Notes: generated from the sequence alone by a model not told the origin. DNA of 64,000 bases from Arcicella sp034519515 (GCA_034519515.1 JAXHOK010000006.1:310001-374000); one strand, 5' to 3'. Counted from the first letter of the stretch, positions 51,596 to 60,062 are shown. A program made the numbers and translations.

Positions 51596-51644
51596 AAAAA
51601 TTCTGCCACAACTCCATAAAAATAAGACTTGTGGCAGAATTTTT
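51596..51644 (+). terminator. Hairpin AAAATTCTGCCACAA / TTGTGGCAGAATTTTT
   Basis: A near-perfect 15-bp stem with a T-run, between the element C fragment and the truncated ATPase remnant. It seems to end a lost upstream gene. Its right arm overlaps the -33 box of the next promoter. Confidence 0.75.
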
Positions 51645-51659
51645 AGTTTAATATATTTG
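51629..51659 (+). promoter_or_regulatory. Promoter TTG-N20-TATATTTG
   Basis: TTG at 51629-51631 and TATATTTG at 51652-51659 with a 20-bp spacer fit the Bacteroidota -33/-7 consensus. It ends 18 bp before ATG 51678 and overlaps the terminator hairpin. Confidence 0.5.
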
Positions 51660-51677
51660 CCATAAGTCCTTAAAATT

Positions 51678-52112
51678 ATGAGTTATGGCGAAATTTTGTA
51701 CCCACTCACTGCCAAATCGTGGGGTGGTTATGCCTTTGAAACGCTTTGTATGAAGCATATTTGTGGCATCAAACAGGCATTGGGCATATCGGGAATATTG
51801 ACCGATGAATCCAGTTTTTACAAACGAAAAGATGATGAAACGGAGGGTGGTCAGATTGATATGTTGATTGAAAGGGCGGATAATGCCATCAACATTTGTG
51901 AGATGAAATATTATGATGGTTTGTATTCGCTCACCAATCAAGATATTCAAGATTTACGGAGAAAAAGAAACGTATTTCAACAAGTTACACAAACCAAGAA
52001 GCAGCTTTTCATAACCTTGGTTACCTCGCAGGGACTCGAAGCTAATAATAATTCATACTTGATAGATAAGCATTTAGATGCGAATAGCTTGTTTTTGTGT
52101 GAGAAGTTTTGA
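51678..52112 (+). CDS. Truncated ATPase: C-terminal PD-(D/E)XK domain only
   Basis: 144 aa, equal to the last ~140 residues of the ~380-aa archaeal-type ATP-binding proteins (DUF234 C-terminus): KSWGGYAFETLCMKHICGIKQALG, GGQIDMLIERADNAINICEMKYYDG with the D...E-x-K nuclease motif, and LFITLVTSQGLEANNNSYLIDKHLDANSLF. The ATPase part is missing upstream, where a terminator and element C fragment stand. It has its own promoter-like sequence, so it may be expressed as a minimal nuclease-like protein, or it is a decaying remnant. Confidence 0.75.
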   Translation: MSYGEILYPLTAKSWGGYAFETLCMKHICGIKQALGISGILTDESSFYKRKDDETEGGQIDMLIERADNAINICEMKYYDGLYSLTNQDIQDLRRKRNVFQQVTQTKKQLFITLVTSQGLEANNNSYLIDKHLDANSLFLCEKF

Positions 52113-52173
52113 GTGGTTATTTTATGTTTCTGATATTTGGGACAAATTCTTCATGGTTTCGTTCAATTTAAAA

Positions 52174-53085
52174 TCAATTCTTTCCCTTCCAAGAAATCAT
52201 CAAAACTCCACCCAAAACCACAACAGTACCAACGATTTGCCAAGCCGTAATTACTTCACCCAGGAAGATATTTGCCATAACAATTGTAGCAATCGGTCCG
52301 ATGCTCCCAATGATCGAGGCATTGCCCGAGCCAATTCTTCTGATTCCTTCCGAAATCATGAATGAAGGAATGACTGTTGTGAAAACCGCCATGATTATTG
52401 AAAGTAGATAAACGCTTGATTGATAACTAAATAGCCCTCCGCCGATGGTGATTAAATAATGAATCATTATCATCATCGTAGAAATCAACATGGCGTAACA
52501 AGTAAATCGCAATGCTCCAACTTTCGGAATCATCTCGCCTGAACCTATCAAATACAGAGCGTAGGTAAGTGAACTCAAAAAGATGAGCGTTACCCCAATG
52601 ATTAAATCTTTTTGCATTCCTATCTGTATATCAGGAATGAAGGAAATGACTACGCCTAAATAAGTGATAATGAGGGCGATGTATTGGATTTTATGAATAG
52701 GTTTCTTGAAAAATATTGCTGAAATAATCACCACCAAAGTTGGATAAATGAACAAAACTAATCTTTCAATACTGGCTGTGATATACGCCAAACCCCAAAA
52801 ATCGAAGAAAGAAGCTAAGTAATAACCCACTAAACTAATTGCCATCATCCAAAGCCATTCTTTGTTTGTAAGTCTGGGAACTTCGGAGTATTTTCTGTTC
52901 TGAAAATAAAGAATTATCACGTAGAAAGGAGCAGAAAATAACATTCTCAACATCAAAAGCGAAACTGTGTCAACCTGAAAGTGAATGTAATTATAACGAA
53001 CTAAAACGGCTTTTCCCGCAAAAAGTACTGAGCCTAAAACTACCAAAATTGCTCCAATAAAGAATTGTTTTTTTGTATTTTGCAT
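52174..53085 (-). CDS. EamA-family (DMT) transporter
   Basis: 303 aa from ATG 53085 (MQNTKKQFFIGAILVVLGSVLFAGKAV); the 7 codons upstream are not needed. There are ten predicted transmembrane helices in two EamA repeats, with the conserved helix-end pattern in SFFDFWGLAYITASIERLVLFIYPTLVVI and GSIGPIATIVMANIFLGEVITAWQIVGTVVVLGGV. Drug/metabolite exporters of this kind move amino acids or other metabolites; the substrate is unknown. Confidence 0.9.
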   Translation of the reverse strand: MQNTKKQFFIGAILVVLGSVLFAGKAVLVRYNYIHFQVDTVSLLMLRMLFSAPFYVIILYFQNRKYSEVPRLTNKEWLWMMAISLVGYYLASFFDFWGLAYITASIERLVLFIYPTLVVIISAIFFKKPIHKIQYIALIITYLGVVISFIPDIQIGMQKDLIIGVTLIFLSSLTYALYLIGSGEMIPKVGALRFTCYAMLISTMMIMIHYLITIGGGLFSYQSSVYLLSIIMAVFTTVIPSFMISEGIRRIGSGNASIIGSIGPIATIVMANIFLGEVITAWQIVGTVVVLGGVLMISWKGKN

Positions 53086-53181
53086 TTTAACGTACCACGG
53101 CAGCAAACGTTGCCCGATTTTTACCGTATTTTATTCATTTCGCTCTCATTGATGTTCCACTTGGCGACTATTGTATTCTAA

Positions 53182-53345
53182 GAAGCCGTTTTAAAATATC
53201 TTACGACAAATTCTGATTGTCTTATTCTGACTATCGAAACCATATTTTTTACACAAGATACGCTGTATATTCCTTAAAAGAATATGATTCCGCTACTCAA
53301 AAAATACCATCAGACTTTATTCAGAGTATATTTTAAAACGGCTTC
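53182..53345. repeat. Element A, copy 3 (reverse orientation)
   Basis: A 164-bp copy, inverted relative to copies 1 and 2, with intact GAAGCCG...CGGCTTC termini and flanking direct TAA triplets. It lies ~95 bp upstream of the EamA start, in the 400-bp gap 53086-53497. Confidence 0.87.
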
Positions 53346-53360
53346 TAACAACAAAACGAA

Positions 53361-53441
53361 AAGTTTTACACAACGGACAAGGCTGTCCGTATTAAAAGGA
53401 AAGGTTTTACAACACGGACAAGGCTGTCCGTGTTACAAGGA
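53361..53441. repeat. Tandem pair of ~40-bp units with a central palindrome
   Basis: Two successive units have AAGTTTTACACAAC or AAGGTTTTACAACA, then the palindrome ACGGACAAGGCTGTCCGT (53373-53390; 53414-53431), then TATTAAAAGGA or GTTACAAGGA. The second palindrome is longer (AACACGGACA...TGTCCGTGTT). It lies just before the terminator of the acyl-CoA dehydrogenase gene. It is not a CRISPR: there are two units only and no unique spacer. Confidence 0.7.
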
Positions 53442-53444
53442 TAC

Positions 53445-53472
53445 AAAAAAAGGCAGGGAATCCCGCCTTTTT
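53445..53472 (-). terminator. Rho-independent terminator of the acyl-CoA dehydrogenase gene
   Basis: AAAAAGGCAGGGA pairs with TCCCGCCTTTTT, 25 bp past the minus-strand stop at 53498. Confidence 0.8.
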
Positions 53473-53497
53473 GTCTTTTTAAATCAATATAATATTT

Positions 53498-55297
53498 CTA
53501 AAATAAATACCCATTTTTCTCAATTGAAGCCTCTGCAATACGTCTGCGGGCATCTTTTAAGTTCATAGGTTCAATTTTGGTAAAGCGTTTCAAGCCCATC
53601 AACATTACTCGCAATTCGTCTCCTTCGGCAAAACTGGTGATGGCTGTTTTGCCCGCCAAGTTTACTTTATCAACAGCTGTATGCAAATAAATCATGGCAG
53701 CATCTTTTTGTAATTCACAAGCAATTTCTCCACGAACACCCGTTAATTTTTCAACTCTCAAAATGGCTGATTCCGCTATGTAAAGTTCAATCAACATATC
53801 CGCCAGATTCATGATTATTTCTTGTTCTTTCTCGAAATTCATCATAAATTTTTGCAAAGCCGCCCCCGCAATCATCAAAGTTGCTTTCTTCAAATTTTTG
53901 ATAACTTTCTTTTCTGCTACGAATAATCCGTCTTCTTCTTCCGTTCCAAAATCTGGGATTGCCATGATTTCTTTGCCCACTGCCATTGCCGCTGGCATCA
54001 AATTCAACTCGCCTTTCATGGCACGTTTCACGATTGTACCCACTGAAAGCAAACGATTGATTTCGTTCGTTCCTTCAAAGATTTTATTGATTCTTGAATC
54101 ACGATAAGCTCTGTCCATCGGTGCTTCTGCCGAGAAACCCATTCCGCCATAAATCTGTACGCCTTCGTCCACTACAAAATCCAAGACTTCTGAACTATGT
54201 ACTTTCATCATAGCACATTCAATCGCAAATTGTTCAACGCCTTTCAACTTAGCTTGAGCAGATTCCATACCGCCTTCCAACAAATCTTCAATGGCATCAT
54301 CAATATTTTGTCCAGCACGATAACACGCTGATTCTGAGGCAAATACTTTGGCAGTCATTTCGGCAATTTTGTGTTTGATTGCTCCAAAATTACTGATTGA
54401 TGTGCCAAATTGTTTACGCTCATTTGAATAATTTACTGCCGTAGAAATCACCCCTTTCGATGCTCCCAAAACCGCCGAAGCCAATTTAATACGACCAATA
54501 TTTAAAATATTTACCGCAATTTTGAAACCTCCTTCACGGGTAAATAATTGGTTTTCGACGGGTACAACACAGTCCGTAAAAAACACTTGACGAGTTGAAG
54601 AACCTTTGATACCCATTTTACGCTCTTCTTCGTTCATTGTGATTCCTCCAAAAGATTTTTCGACGATGAAAGCTGTTAAAGATTTGTCGTTATCAATTTT
54701 GGCAAAAACGATGAATAAGTCAGCAAAACCAGCGTTCGTTATCCACATTTTTTGTCCGTTGAGGATAAAATTCTTACCATCTTCCGATAAAACTGCCTTG
54801 GTTTTCCCCGAATTTGCATCCGAACCCGAATCTGGTTCGGTCAAGCAATAAGCCGCTTTCCATTCTCCTGAGCCAAGTTTTGGCAAATATTTCGATTTTT
54901 GTTCATCGTTTCCGTAGTATAAAATTGGCAAAGTTCCGATTCCCGTATGAGCAGAATATGCCACCGAGAATGAATGTCCACCTCCGCAGGCTTCTGCCAC
55001 CAACATTGAGGTATTGAAGTTCATCCCAAAGCCACCATATTCTTCTGGGATTGCCGTTCCCAACAGACCTAATTCCCCAGCTTTATCCATCAAACTTACC
55101 ATCAAATCTGAGTTTTTGGCGTAATCAATTTCGTCTAAATGTGGGTGTACTTCCGTGCGAAGGAAATCCAAACAAGTTTGAGCAATCATTTGTTGCTCTT
55201 CGGAAAATTCTTCGGGAATAAAAATTTGCGAAGCGTCAATATCTTTGATTAAAAACTCGCCTCCTTTAATGGAAGCCTTGCTGTCTGTGAGTATCAT
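53498..55297 (-). CDS. Acyl-CoA dehydrogenase (long-form, ~600 aa)
   Basis: 599 aa: the ~390-residue acyl-CoA dehydrogenase core plus the C-terminal extension of the long-form family. Motifs: CLTEPDSGSDANS and MWITNAGFADLFIVFAK (FAD/substrate binding), SNERKQFGTSISNFGAIKHKIAEM, and QIYGGMGFSAEAPMDRAYRDSRINKIFEGTNEINR with the catalytic-region Glu of FEGTNEIN. It oxidises acyl-CoA to enoyl-CoA in fatty-acid or branched-acid degradation. Two copies of the palindrome GTATGC-TT/AA-GCATAM sit between it and the marR gene, so MarR control is likely. Confidence 0.93.
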   Translation of the reverse strand: MILTDSKASIKGGEFLIKDIDASQIFIPEEFSEEQQMIAQTCLDFLRTEVHPHLDEIDYAKNSDLMVSLMDKAGELGLLGTAIPEEYGGFGMNFNTSMLVAEACGGGHSFSVAYSAHTGIGTLPILYYGNDEQKSKYLPKLGSGEWKAAYCLTEPDSGSDANSGKTKAVLSEDGKNFILNGQKMWITNAGFADLFIVFAKIDNDKSLTAFIVEKSFGGITMNEEERKMGIKGSSTRQVFFTDCVVPVENQLFTREGGFKIAVNILNIGRIKLASAVLGASKGVISTAVNYSNERKQFGTSISNFGAIKHKIAEMTAKVFASESACYRAGQNIDDAIEDLLEGGMESAQAKLKGVEQFAIECAMMKVHSSEVLDFVVDEGVQIYGGMGFSAEAPMDRAYRDSRINKIFEGTNEINRLLSVGTIVKRAMKGELNLMPAAMAVGKEIMAIPDFGTEEEDGLFVAEKKVIKNLKKATLMIAGAALQKFMMNFEKEQEIIMNLADMLIELYIAESAILRVEKLTGVRGEIACELQKDAAMIYLHTAVDKVNLAGKTAITSFAEGDELRVMLMGLKRFTKIEPMNLKDARRRIAEASIEKNGYLF

Positions 55298-55335
55298 TTT
55301 TCTATAATTAAAAAATTAATGAATAATTAAAATTA

Positions 55336-55397
55336 GTATGCTTGCATAACAATTTTTCGTAAAGTTACATAAATAAAAAAATAGTATGCAAGCATAC
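55336..55397. promoter_or_regulatory. Two MarR operator candidates upstream of the acyl-CoA dehydrogenase gene
   Basis: GTATGCTTGCATAAC (55336-55350) and the perfect dyad GTATGCAAGCATAC (55384-55397), 34 bp apart, lie in the 113-bp gap between the marR stop and the dehydrogenase start. The same palindrome occurs twice upstream of marR. Confidence 0.75.
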
Positions 55398-55410
55398 CAT
55401 TTAAAATATT

Positions 55411-55875
55411 TTACATGACTTCTTCAGCTATGTTTTCAGCTTTGTAATTGGCAGTATCAATATCCACAACTTCACTTACTTTTTGCATCACTTCAAAAAA
55501 TATAGCCAATTTTTCTTCGCCAATTTTTTCGTAAATGGCATTATTAAAGGCAATCACACCTTCTTTTGCCAATTCTCGTTTTTTCTTGCCTTCTTCGGTT
55601 AAATATACGTTTACCACCCTGCGGTCATCATCGTCACTTTCACGGCGAATCCATTTTTTATCTTCCAGAGTTTTTAACATTCTGGTCAAACTTCGTGCCT
55701 CTAAGCCCAAAGCAGGGGCAATTTTTGTTGCTGGTGTGCCTTTACGGTCAATGTTAAGTAATACATAACCAATTGCCATCGTCATATCAAACGGTGCGGC
55801 ATACGAATTATACATCCGATTGATGGCGTGCCATCCTGATTTTATATGATAATCTACGGTTTTATCAGCCTTCAT
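55411..55875 (-). CDS. MarR-family transcriptional regulator
   Basis: 154 aa. A standard MarR fold: N-terminal helix (WHAINRMYNSYAAPFDMTMAIGYVLL), winged helix GTPATKIAPALGLEARSLTRMLKTLEDKKWIRRESDDDDRRVVNVYLTEEGKK with the DDRR wing motif, and C-terminal dimerisation helices. It lies directly upstream of the acyl-CoA dehydrogenase gene on the same strand. Four copies of one palindrome flank it (two before, two after), suggesting that it represses itself and the dehydrogenase and responds to an acyl-CoA or fatty acid. The ligand is inferred. Confidence 0.92.
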   Translation of the reverse strand: MKADKTVDYHIKSGWHAINRMYNSYAAPFDMTMAIGYVLLNIDRKGTPATKIAPALGLEARSLTRMLKTLEDKKWIRRESDDDDRRVVNVYLTEEGKKKRELAKEGVIAFNNAIYEKIGEEKLAIFFEVMQKVSEVVDIDTANYKAENIAEEVM

Positions 55876-55910
55876 TTTTCACTTGATTATGAAATTTTAT
55901 TTTCTAATTA

Positions 55911-55968
55911 TTATGCTTTGCATACCATTGTAAAATTGTAAAATAATAATTTGTTATGCAAGCATAAT
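55911..55968. promoter_or_regulatory. Two MarR operator candidates upstream of marR
   Basis: TTATGCTTTGCATACC (55911-55926, one base longer in the centre) and GTTATGCAAGCATAAT (55953-55968) lie 36-93 bp upstream of the marR start. They match the pair at 55336-55397. Confidence 0.72.
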
Positions 55969-56039
55969 AAATAATAATTAACAATTGAAAATGAATAATT
56001 AACAGTTTGGTCAGATTTTATCTTTTATGAATTAAAAAA

Positions 56040-56098
56040 GGGTTTAGGAAATAGATTAACCTATTTCCTAAACCCCTAAACCTAAATCCCAACCCCTA
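56040..56098 (-). terminator. Terminator hairpin with CCTAAAC tract
   Basis: GGGTTTAGGAAATAG pairs with CTATTTCCTAAACCC (56040-56075). It is followed by a short CCTAAAC/CCTAAAT 7-nt-like tract up to 56098, next to the minus-strand stop at 56101. Confidence 0.72.
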
Positions 56099-56100
56099 CT

Positions 56101-56892
56101 TTAAAACATCTTATCGGCTCTTTTAAACTGAACCTTAAAGCGTTTTTCATCTTTCACATCCCTGATTTTTACGATGTATTCGCCTGGCGAAAGTGGATAG
56201 GTTGGTAGTAAAATTACTTCGTTTTGATTTTTCTGGACAGCATCGCAAGGGACACCCATACCCGAAATAGTATTGAGTAGTACATCTGCTTCTTTGACGT
56301 TATCCATTTTTACTCGTATCATTTCTCCTTCTTCGGAAGTGTGCAAGGTTACGCCAAAAGATTCACCATTTACGGCACTTACCTGTACACCCATCGGTGA
56401 GTAAACGTGCATATTACGTTCAGAATCAAACTCGATAATACGATAATGATTGATGAAGCCACCCGTTGGGTTTTCATCCGTAAAGATGTTAATACCTTCT
56501 TTGTCAACGTTTTTGATTTCGGCAATGTCATAGAATTTCTCTAAATCTTTGCTACGTTGAACAATAAATTTGCGGCTATTATGTCCCGCTGGGGTTATCC
56601 AATTTAGCTGAACTGTTTGCTCAGTTGTGGAAACGGTTAAAGCAATTGAGATGTTGGAAATTGATTTAACAGGACCTTTGAGGGTGGATTTTGCCGCTGA
56701 GTTATCCTTTACGTCTTTCTCTGGACCAGTAGCCGTAATGGTTTCGACAAAACCGAGTTCAGTCTTAGCTTTTGCCAAATTCAAGGTACTGAGAATGCCC
56801 GTTGGTTGTTTCGGTAAAGTTACGAACGCCATGCCTGCCAATGATGTACAGGCAATGCCCACGCCCAAAATGCGTTTGTGAAGATTTTTCAT
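56101..56892 (-). CDS. Secreted beta-sandwich protein, paralogue of 44229
   Basis: 263 aa from ATG 56892 (MKNLHKRILGVGIACTSLAGMAF, signal-like). The longer frame to 57084 has no signal and reads through intergenic DNA. The mature part has ISIALTVSTTEQTVQLNWITPAGHNSRKFIVQRSKDLEKFYDIAEI, a fibronectin-like segment, and ends YPLSPGEYIVKIRDVKDEKRFKVQFKRADKMF. Residue order and spacing match the 212-aa protein at 44229. The function is unknown; it may be a cell-surface or T9SS-associated module. Confidence 0.75.
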   Translation of the reverse strand: MKNLHKRILGVGIACTSLAGMAFVTLPKQPTGILSTLNLAKAKTELGFVETITATGPEKDVKDNSAAKSTLKGPVKSISNISIALTVSTTEQTVQLNWITPAGHNSRKFIVQRSKDLEKFYDIAEIKNVDKEGINIFTDENPTGGFINHYRIIEFDSERNMHVYSPMGVQVSAVNGESFGVTLHTSEEGEMIRVKMDNVKEADVLLNTISGMGVPCDAVQKNQNEVILLPTYPLSPGEYIVKIRDVKDEKRFKVQFKRADKMF

Positions 56893-57064
56893 GAAAAAGT
56901 GATGGTTAAAAATATAAAACTTCGGGCGGAAGAGCGGAGGTGTGCGTGTAGATTTTGGGGCAAATATCGTTCCAAGTTTTAAGTTAAGAAGGCAAGAAGG
57001 AACAAAGCAGCAAAGGCACGAAGTGAAGAAACTTGTAGGAACTAATAAGTTGCGAGGACGTAAG

Positions 57065-57112
57065 AGTAAAAAGTGGTAAATCATACGACTTATGACTTAC
57101 CACTTACGACGG
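57065..57112. repeat. Heptamer array CTTACGA/CTTATGA
   Basis: CATACGA CTTATGA CTTACCA CTTACGA in 7-nt register (57082-57109), preceded by the inverse-like AAAAGTGGTAAATC. It abuts the nitroreductase stop at 57115. The same heptamer type occurs at 60397-60470. Confidence 0.6.
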
Positions 57113-57114
57113 AA

Positions 57115-57840
57115 TTATACTTCAAAAATAACTTCTTCATTAGGCACTCTCAAACGTTCGGAATAAATGCCTTCGGGTTTGCCGATGCCACAGGCTACAA
57201 TCATCGTGATTTCTGCTAAATGAGGTAACTTTAAGGCTTTTTTTACTAAACCAGCATCAAATCCTTCCATCGGGCAGGTGTCGTAACCTTCGGAAGCCAA
57301 ACTCAACATAAAGGTTTGTGCTGCCAAAGCCGCTGATTTATGGGTCATTACTCGCTGGTCGCCGTGGTTACGAATACGTAGAAATGGTTTGCTGAAACCC
57401 ATGAAAAATACGATGATACTTCTCAAAATGGTGTTCAGTCCGAAGCGGTCGTAGCGATAAACCAAGGGCATTAATTTTCGATAATAATCCAAGGCACGTT
57501 TATCTCGTGAGGTCAATTCTTTCCCTTCAAATTGCTTTTCCATGTTTGCCAAATTCCACTTGGCACGCTCATCATATTTATCCTGACGGGTTACAAAAAC
57601 GACTGCTTGATTAGCAGTTTTGATGGCAGATTGCCCCATACAAGCGTGTGTGAGGGTTTCGTGCATGGATTTTGACTTTACCCAATAAAACTCCCAGAGC
57701 TGCATATTGCTACTATTGGGCGAAAGAATGGCACGTTCCAAACCCCGTTTTATCACGGCTTCATCGAATGGAGCATCAGCATCATAAATCCTGACGGAGC
57801 GGCGTTTTTGAATAATTTTATCGAAATCTTGGGTTGTCAT
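57115..57840 (-). CDS. Nitroreductase-family protein
   Basis: 241 aa. FMN-binding nitroreductase fold: IIQKRRSVRIYDADAPFDEAVIKRGLERAILSPNSSNMQLWEFYWV (flavin-contacting RRSVR and SSNMQ), AALAAQTFMLSLASEGYDTCPMEGFDAGLV (mid motif) and ACGIGKPEGIYSERLRVPNEEVIFEV (end, FMN phosphate region). It probably reduces quinones or nitro compounds with NAD(P)H in the cytosol; the true substrate is not known. Confidence 0.9.
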   Translation of the reverse strand: MTTQDFDKIIQKRRSVRIYDADAPFDEAVIKRGLERAILSPNSSNMQLWEFYWVKSKSMHETLTHACMGQSAIKTANQAVVFVTRQDKYDERAKWNLANMEKQFEGKELTSRDKRALDYYRKLMPLVYRYDRFGLNTILRSIIVFFMGFSKPFLRIRNHGDQRVMTHKSAALAAQTFMLSLASEGYDTCPMEGFDAGLVKKALKLPHLAEITMIVACGIGKPEGIYSERLRVPNEEVIFEV

Positions 57841-57908
57841 GGTTCTAAGAATGAATTTTATGAAATGAGATTTTGTTTATATCTTTGATTATCAAAACAG
57901 TAATTATT

Positions 57909-58058
57909 ATGGAAACTAAAAAAAAATTATCGAAAGAAGAACGTGAACGAATACTCAAAGTCGTTAGGCAGTCGGCTGTAAATTATAGAGAGACGAATCA
58001 TATTCTTGACCAAATACTTCCATCAACATATCCAAACAAAAATTTGCTAAATCAATAG
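57909..58058 (+). CDS. Small hypothetical protein
   Basis: 49 aa from ATG 57909 (METKKKLSKEERERILKVVRQSAVNYRETNHILDQILPS). A TATCTTTG -7 box at 57880-57887 supports this start over the in-frame upstream ATG at 57873, which precedes that box. The protein is charged and helical with no known domain. It is followed 4 bp later by the 164-aa gene, so the two form a small operon. Confidence 0.6.
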   Translation: METKKKLSKEERERILKVVRQSAVNYRETNHILDQILPSTYPNKNLLNQ

Positions 58059-58062
58059 TTAA

Positions 58063-58557
58063 ATGAACCATTATGAGTATGATTTTATAGATGATGAAAC
58101 CTCTTCTTATTTCTTTAAAACAAAATTTAATGTTTTCTATCGAATAGAATTCAAACCAACTGGTTATATTTTTGGAAATGAATATATTTGGTCAAATTAC
58201 TGTTATGAATTCTCTATAAAATTATCAGAAAACTCTCCTCAAAATACTCCTCTTGATTCATTAGTTTCCGAAACAATTGCTTCAATTTTTGTTGATTTCT
58301 TTAAAAATAAAGAAAATATTATTCTCTATACTTGTGATACGTCAGATAGAAAACATTTGGCAAGGGTTCGTAAATTTGATAGATGGTTTCAACAGTTTAA
58401 TCAAGACTTATTCTTTAAAATTGATAAGTCTTTTGCTGACCCATTACAAAATACTATTTATTATAACTCTCTAATTATCAGAGAAAACAACCCATATAAA
58501 GACGAAATTGTTGAGGCTTTTGAAGATCTAATCGGAGGTTTTGAAGATGATAAATAA
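58063..58557 (+). CDS. Hypothetical protein
   Basis: 164 aa, no known domain: YEYDFIDDETSSYFFKTKFNVFYRIEFKPTGYIFGN and LYTCDTSDRKHLARVRKFDRWFQQF, ending EAFEDLIGGFEDDK. It is rich in aromatic and acidic residues, suggesting a small soluble alpha/beta protein. It is paired with the 49-aa gene just upstream and converges with the methyltransferase gene. The AT content is visibly higher than in its neighbours, compatible with recent acquisition of the pair. Confidence 0.7.
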   Translation: MNHYEYDFIDDETSSYFFKTKFNVFYRIEFKPTGYIFGNEYIWSNYCYEFSIKLSENSPQNTPLDSLVSETIASIFVDFFKNKENIILYTCDTSDRKHLARVRKFDRWFQQFNQDLFFKIDKSFADPLQNTIYYNSLIIRENNPYKDEIVEAFEDLIGGFEDDK

Positions 58558-58561
58558 TCTT

Positions 58562-59812
58562 CTATCTCTTCAACAAACAAGCCATATAAAAACCGTCTAA
58601 TCCTTCGTCAGCCGTGGAGGTTCTTCGCTCCGATAAAAGTTGCCAATTATTAGGTTGTTCTTTCAACAATCTTTGGATATGTGCCTCACTTTCAGAGGGT
58701 AACAAGCTGCACGTGGCAAAAACCATCTTACCGCCTTGCTTCAACATGGATGAATATTTGGTAAGAATATCCCACTGAATTAGTTTCAGATTATCAATAA
58801 ATTCCTGCGATAGTTTCCATTTGGAATCTGGATTTCTACGGATTACGCCCAAGCCTGAACAAGGCACATCCAATAGCAAACGGTCAGCAGATTCTTTGTA
58901 TTTTTCAAGGGTCACTGGGTCGATTAATTTTACTTCAATATTATCCACACCATTTCTTTTGGCACGTTTCATTAGCTCATTTAGCTTCCATTCTTCCACA
59001 TCCATTGCCGTGATTTTGCCTTTGTTTTGCATCAATGCAGCCAAATGAAGGGCTTTCCCGCCCCCACCCGCACAGGCATCAATTACCCGCATTCCTGGCT
59101 GTACGTCCAAGAAAGGGGCAACCAGTTGCGAGGCAGCATCTTGGATTTCAAAAAGTCCATCTTTGAAATAGTCCGTTCGGAAGAGATTAACTCTTTGTTC
59201 CAAAAATAATGCGTACGGAAACTCGGTAACATCGTTGGGCATAAAGGTTTCAATGTCGATTCTGTCGAGCATATCCTGTAAAGCATCTTGGTTGGTTTTC
59301 AGGGAGTTAGCTCTCAAAACTACGGGAGCTTGACGGTTAAGAGCGTGGATTTCTACCGTCCATTTTTCAGAACCTAACTCTTTTTCACCCAAAGCATCCA
59401 ACCAGTCGGGTACGGATTCTCGGACTTTACGAATCTTTTGGGCTTCGTCAAATCGGGCTAAAACCTTGCTGGGTGTGATGTGCGAAAATTCTTCCCATTT
59501 TGGCAATTCATCAATATTATCAGCATCGGGGTTCAGTTTTTTGCGGATGATTAACCACGAACCCACGATTTGCCAAAAGTAGGGCGGTTTTAATTTATCT
59601 TCGTATAAATCATTGCAAAACAGCACCATACGCCAATTTCTGACGATTTCGTAACAGGTTTCAGCAATGAAAGAGCGGTCCCGACTGCCCCATTGTTTGT
59701 TGGATTTTAGCGTGGCTTCAATCACTTTATCCGCCTGACGAGGATTATGATGTTGGAATATTTCTTGTAATGCCTTAACAGTGGCTTGGACTAAGGGACG
59801 ATGGAGGCGCAT
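58562..59812 (-). CDS. RsmB/NOP-family RNA cytosine-C5 methyltransferase
   Basis: 416 aa from ATG 59812 (MRLHRPLVQATVKALQEIFQHHNPRQADKV); the upstream codons to 59869 come from a repeat tract. An N-terminal NusB-like helical region is followed by the SAM-binding DACAGGGGKALHLAALM, MDVEEWKLNELMKRAKRNGV, the catalytic-Cys DVPCSGLGVIRRNPDSKWKLS and FATCSLLPSESEAHI. It methylates cytosine C5 in rRNA or tRNA; the target is unknown, RsmB-like 16S C967 being the closest model. Confidence 0.9.
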   Translation of the reverse strand: MRLHRPLVQATVKALQEIFQHHNPRQADKVIEATLKSNKQWGSRDRSFIAETCYEIVRNWRMVLFCNDLYEDKLKPPYFWQIVGSWLIIRKKLNPDADNIDELPKWEEFSHITPSKVLARFDEAQKIRKVRESVPDWLDALGEKELGSEKWTVEIHALNRQAPVVLRANSLKTNQDALQDMLDRIDIETFMPNDVTEFPYALFLEQRVNLFRTDYFKDGLFEIQDAASQLVAPFLDVQPGMRVIDACAGGGGKALHLAALMQNKGKITAMDVEEWKLNELMKRAKRNGVDNIEVKLIDPVTLEKYKESADRLLLDVPCSGLGVIRRNPDSKWKLSQEFIDNLKLIQWDILTKYSSMLKQGGKMVFATCSLLPSESEAHIQRLLKEQPNNWQLLSERRTSTADEGLDGFYMACLLKR

Positions 59813-60062
59813 ATTTTGGGGTGAAAAGTTCACGGTGAAAGGTGAACGGCTTGTTTGTTCAAAAGACAAATTTCGGCAAAAATCTTTGGCTTCCCAAAAT
59901 GTTGTTTTGGAGGTGTTCTAAATAAAAGGGTTGCTCTCTTTCCCCAACTCATAAACCCAAACCCGCATTTCACCCCTCCACAAACCCCTTTCATGGAACG
60001 GCTCAATTACTTAAAAATCTACCGTCTAATTTTGCAACGTAATCATAACAAAAACAAAAATC

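Noticed and set aside
53361..53441. Possible CRISPR mini-array
   Set aside because: Only two units, palindromic centre, no unique spacers and no cas genes anywhere in the window.
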